The translations under genes were made by a program, and so were the position numbers. Of a stretch of 64,000 bases of DNA, positions 61,361 to 64,000 are shown one piece after another. The notes under the pieces were generated by a model, which saw only the letters and a program-made list of their open reading frames with translations, had not been told where the DNA came from and ran no database searches. Every line of letters starts with the position of its first letter. Within the stretch, counting starts at the first letter, position 1. The stretch is from Cheilinus undulatus (taxonomy: Eukaryota; Chordata; Actinopteri; Labriformes; Labridae): the NCBI RefSeq assembly GCF_018320785.1, contig NC_054876.1:25938212-26002211 (forward strand), in the 5' to 3' direction.

Positions 61361-64000
61361 CTAGAGCGGAGATGAGAAGAGAAGAGGAATGAGACCAAAA
61401 CGTTAGCATAATGATGTCATTTTTAATCATTGTCCACCCATCCATCAATTCAATCCTTACCTCTACTACCTTATTTCTTCAAACATACTGGTGCATTTCC
61501 AACCATGCATATTTGACTTTGCCCATTCTCCATTTTCAACTACACAGGACACTGTCACTTTACAGTTACTGGTTTTCTACTCTGCTTCTGTGTTCATCTC
61601 TGCATTTAAAGCTACAGTAAACATCCAAACATAGAGCTCTTTGCGGAGGACACAGAGTAACCACTAGAAAACATCACTATCAGGTTTTATACATGAAGAT
61701 CCAAATGTTTGCCTGAGGAATATAGTAATCTTGTATGTATTGTATGGTATGTGCAGTGCTTCTGTGTGTTCCTGTTAACTGTAAATCACAACCTGAGTGG
61801 GGTTCATGTCTAAACTGATACTTTAAATTTTGATTTCTCTTTTCTTGCCACACGAAGCTTGGAAAACATTTGATCAAATCCTGTTAGAGAGGCAGGATAG
61901 CTACTAACTATATTCTTGGTCAAAGGAAAATCATGGACATGATTTGAAAACATAATCTCTTCAATGTTTGTTGTATCCAAACCCCTCTGCATTTTCATTC
62001 ATGTTTTGTTCTGCTCACTTGCTTTCCTTCGTCTCCGTCACTGTAGCAAAAGTAAGCCATGAGTTTTTAAAGGAAGTAGAATAGACAGGGCGGTAGATCC
62101 GGCAATATGGTGCCCAAAAGTTCAGCTCTGTAGAAAGTTTTTTCCCATGCCTTTGTTTTCATTCTTTATTTTATTTGGGAATTCAGGGTAATGTAGCAAA
62201 CAAGGACAATGTGTATTGTGAATCAACAGTCCAGTGAGAGATCTGAGCATCACGTTGCTGATTCTGCCGTTCAAAAGACTTACTTTGATGTTCAAGCATA
62301 TTGAGAAGACATGACGTTGCTGTAAATCCTTGTATTTATTCATATCAAGGTGTCATAGTTGAAAATCTGTGACTAACTATGAATAGAGTTTATTGATCAC
62401 TGTTTTATAGATAAGTCTTTAGAAATAGGAATGCAGAGGATTTATTCAGGGCAGGGGGAATGTATAGAGAGATGTTAAAAGTATAGTCAAAAATTATTTA
62501 TTTGAACTGTATGAAAGAGAAAATCTTTATTTTATTATGATTTTTTTTTTATTAACACATTATGTCTCTTTATTTTCAAAGTCTTGGATTTTTGTATTAC
62601 TGTGACGATAATAGGCTCACAACAGTTGGTCCAAACACTGTACATCTAATACATGATCACCAGTCTGATCCACAAACACAAAAACTAGGGATACTGCCCT
62701 TATTTTTTTTTTTTTTTACTTTGCAGTAGACACTGAATCAGTCCAAATGTGCCAAGCAGAGTATTTTGTGGCAGTTTTGCAGTTTGTGGCTTTGGGAGCG
62801 TGTAACAATCCACCAGTTATAGCATCACAAACGAACAAATGGAACACTGATGTTAGTTTGATGAGGGAATGTAAGTAGATTTTTAGTCCGGGATGAGATT
62901 ATAAACTCACAGAATGCATGAAAAGACTTCACTGTCCAAATATCACTGTTAAATTTATGTTAAAGATGTGTTAACCCCTAAACACTGAATAAGTGGTCTC
63001 AGTGGAAGTCCTTGCGTGGATTGGTACAGTGTGATTATCGTTTGTGTCAAGAAAATTTAAGGCTGTATTCATAAAGGCTCCAACTGCTGGAATGTGACTC
63101 TGGTTTTCTTTTATCTCCCTCTGTCTCTCTTTTGCAAAGTTAGAAGTTTCCTCCAGACGTGTTTTGTAAGCATTTCCCAACTCTTCCTGTCTAGCTTTTT
63201 CTCCAGCGTTCAATTGTAATTTTTATATTTTACAAAATAGTAGGTTTTGATGTTTGACAAATCATCACTCCATTTATGTGCACATTTTTATACAGCAGCA
63301 CCAACTTTTGGGGAAATTAGGTTGTGGAAAGTGAAATACTACTATGTCCACATTCAATCAAAACGTTTAGATGATTAAGTGTGACCTGAATGCTGGAGCA
63401 ACATTTTTTTGACCAAGAAAGCTACAGGTTTTGCTAAAAATAAAAGTTATTACCAAAAGTATGTTTTAACTTTAGTAGAGTGTTTACAGTTTAAGCAATA
63501 CATTTATTTTGGATTCATTTGAGATCAGAAAACTTTGTTTACCTGCTGATTTCTGATTCTGACATCCTGGTTGACTCGGAGCTTTATGAATACAGCCCCC
63601 ACAGCATGGGGGACCTAAATAATGTTGTCTGTATGTGTGTGTGTGTTGAAAGTTCACAGAGTGGTTAAAGTTTTAAAGTTTTAGGCAATGATTTTTGAGG
63701 GTTAATTATTAACAGCTGTGAACAGGTTCAAGCTCTGGAACTATGATGTGCCATACAGTAAATAACACAGCAAACGACAACCCTTGCTTTGACAATAGAA
63801 ACTGTCATAATAATTCACATCATGGTGTAGATATGCCAATGACCTCCATGGCGTACGTTTTTAAAGGAGTATAAACTGCAGGGCTGCAGGTGAGAGTCAG
63901 AAGTGCCTTGGCCTGATATGCAACACAACCCTTATTTTGCTGGCAGCTTGCTGATGCAGTCTTACATAGTTTGAGACGTCGCTGAGCTTGATTCAGACTT
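61361..64000 (-). other. ccni2: Upstream part of ccni2 (intron); 5' exons not found
   Basis: Cyclin I needs coding exons for its N-terminus and first cyclin fold upstream of 61360. I looked on the minus strand for the cyclin I blocks before FHA (of the ERIILDKLNWDL type) and found none, so they probably lie beyond 64000. The interval holds an inverted repeat at 63061-63081/63578-63597 and otherwise AT-rich sequence. Confidence 0.55.
63061..63597. repeat. Inverted-repeat pair, possible small DNA transposon
   Basis: GGCTGTATTCATAAAG-GCTCC at 63061-63081 and its inverse at 63578-63597 match in 20 of 21 positions. Weaker pairing continues about 20 bases inward (GGAATGTGACTC against AGGATGTCAGAATC). 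I see no clear target duplication beside the ends. The interior shows no coding frame. Confidence 0.5.

Overview
This window is vertebrate nuclear DNA, almost certainly from a teleost fish. The genes have GT-AG introns of up to 18 kb, good Kozak starts and AATAAA poly(A) signals. The spaces between exons are AT-rich and littered with decayed fish-type DNA transposons (hAT, Tc1/mariner, piggyBac-like), tRNA-derived SINEs and microsatellites. I cannot name the species.

Three protein-coding genes are present. (1) sowaha, minus strand, 1649-3049: a single-exon gene for a 466-residue ankyrin-repeat protein. (2) septin8, plus strand, 4712-48987: nine coding exons plus a terminal exon that carries only the last base of the final codon and the stop, for a 420-residue septin of the SEPT6 group. 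Every exon junction joins in frame. (3) the 3' end of ccni2 (cyclin I family), minus strand: two exons at 61360-61061 and 59348-59022, with the 5' exons beyond the right edge. sowaha and septin8 are divergent and share a 1.66-kb upstream region; septin8 and ccni2 converge. As I recall it, this is the order and orientation of SOWAHA-SEPTIN8-CCNI2 on human 5q31. The SEPTIN11-SOWAHB-CCNI group on 4q21 is the paralogous block. The septin sequence and the neighbours both point to the SEPTIN8 side.

Layout: 1-1648 downstream flank of sowaha, with a degenerate AGCTAC/GTTATCTAC repeat; 1649-3049 sowaha; 3050-4711 shared promoter region; 4712-48987 septin8, whose intron 1 alone covers 4742-23003 and holds a SINE, a Tc1/mariner fossil, a hAT element with an intact 8-bp target duplication and a helicase-derived element; about 48566-50120 septin8 3' UTR; 50120-57620 intergenic, mostly transposon remains; 57620-61360 ccni2 3' UTR, last exons and one intron; 61361-64000 ccni2 intron or 5' side with no exon that I can recognise.

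The genes are not an operon and no pathway links them: septin8 is a filament-forming GTP-binding protein, sowaha an ankyrin protein of poorly known function, and ccni2 an atypical cyclin. I found no new biological system of the bacterial type. The least ordinary items are a mobile-element family (three copies) with relics of what looks like a RecQ-type helicase N-terminus, a pair of alternative septin8 acceptors that both encode the same Asn-stop, and a TTAA-flanked piggyBac-like element.
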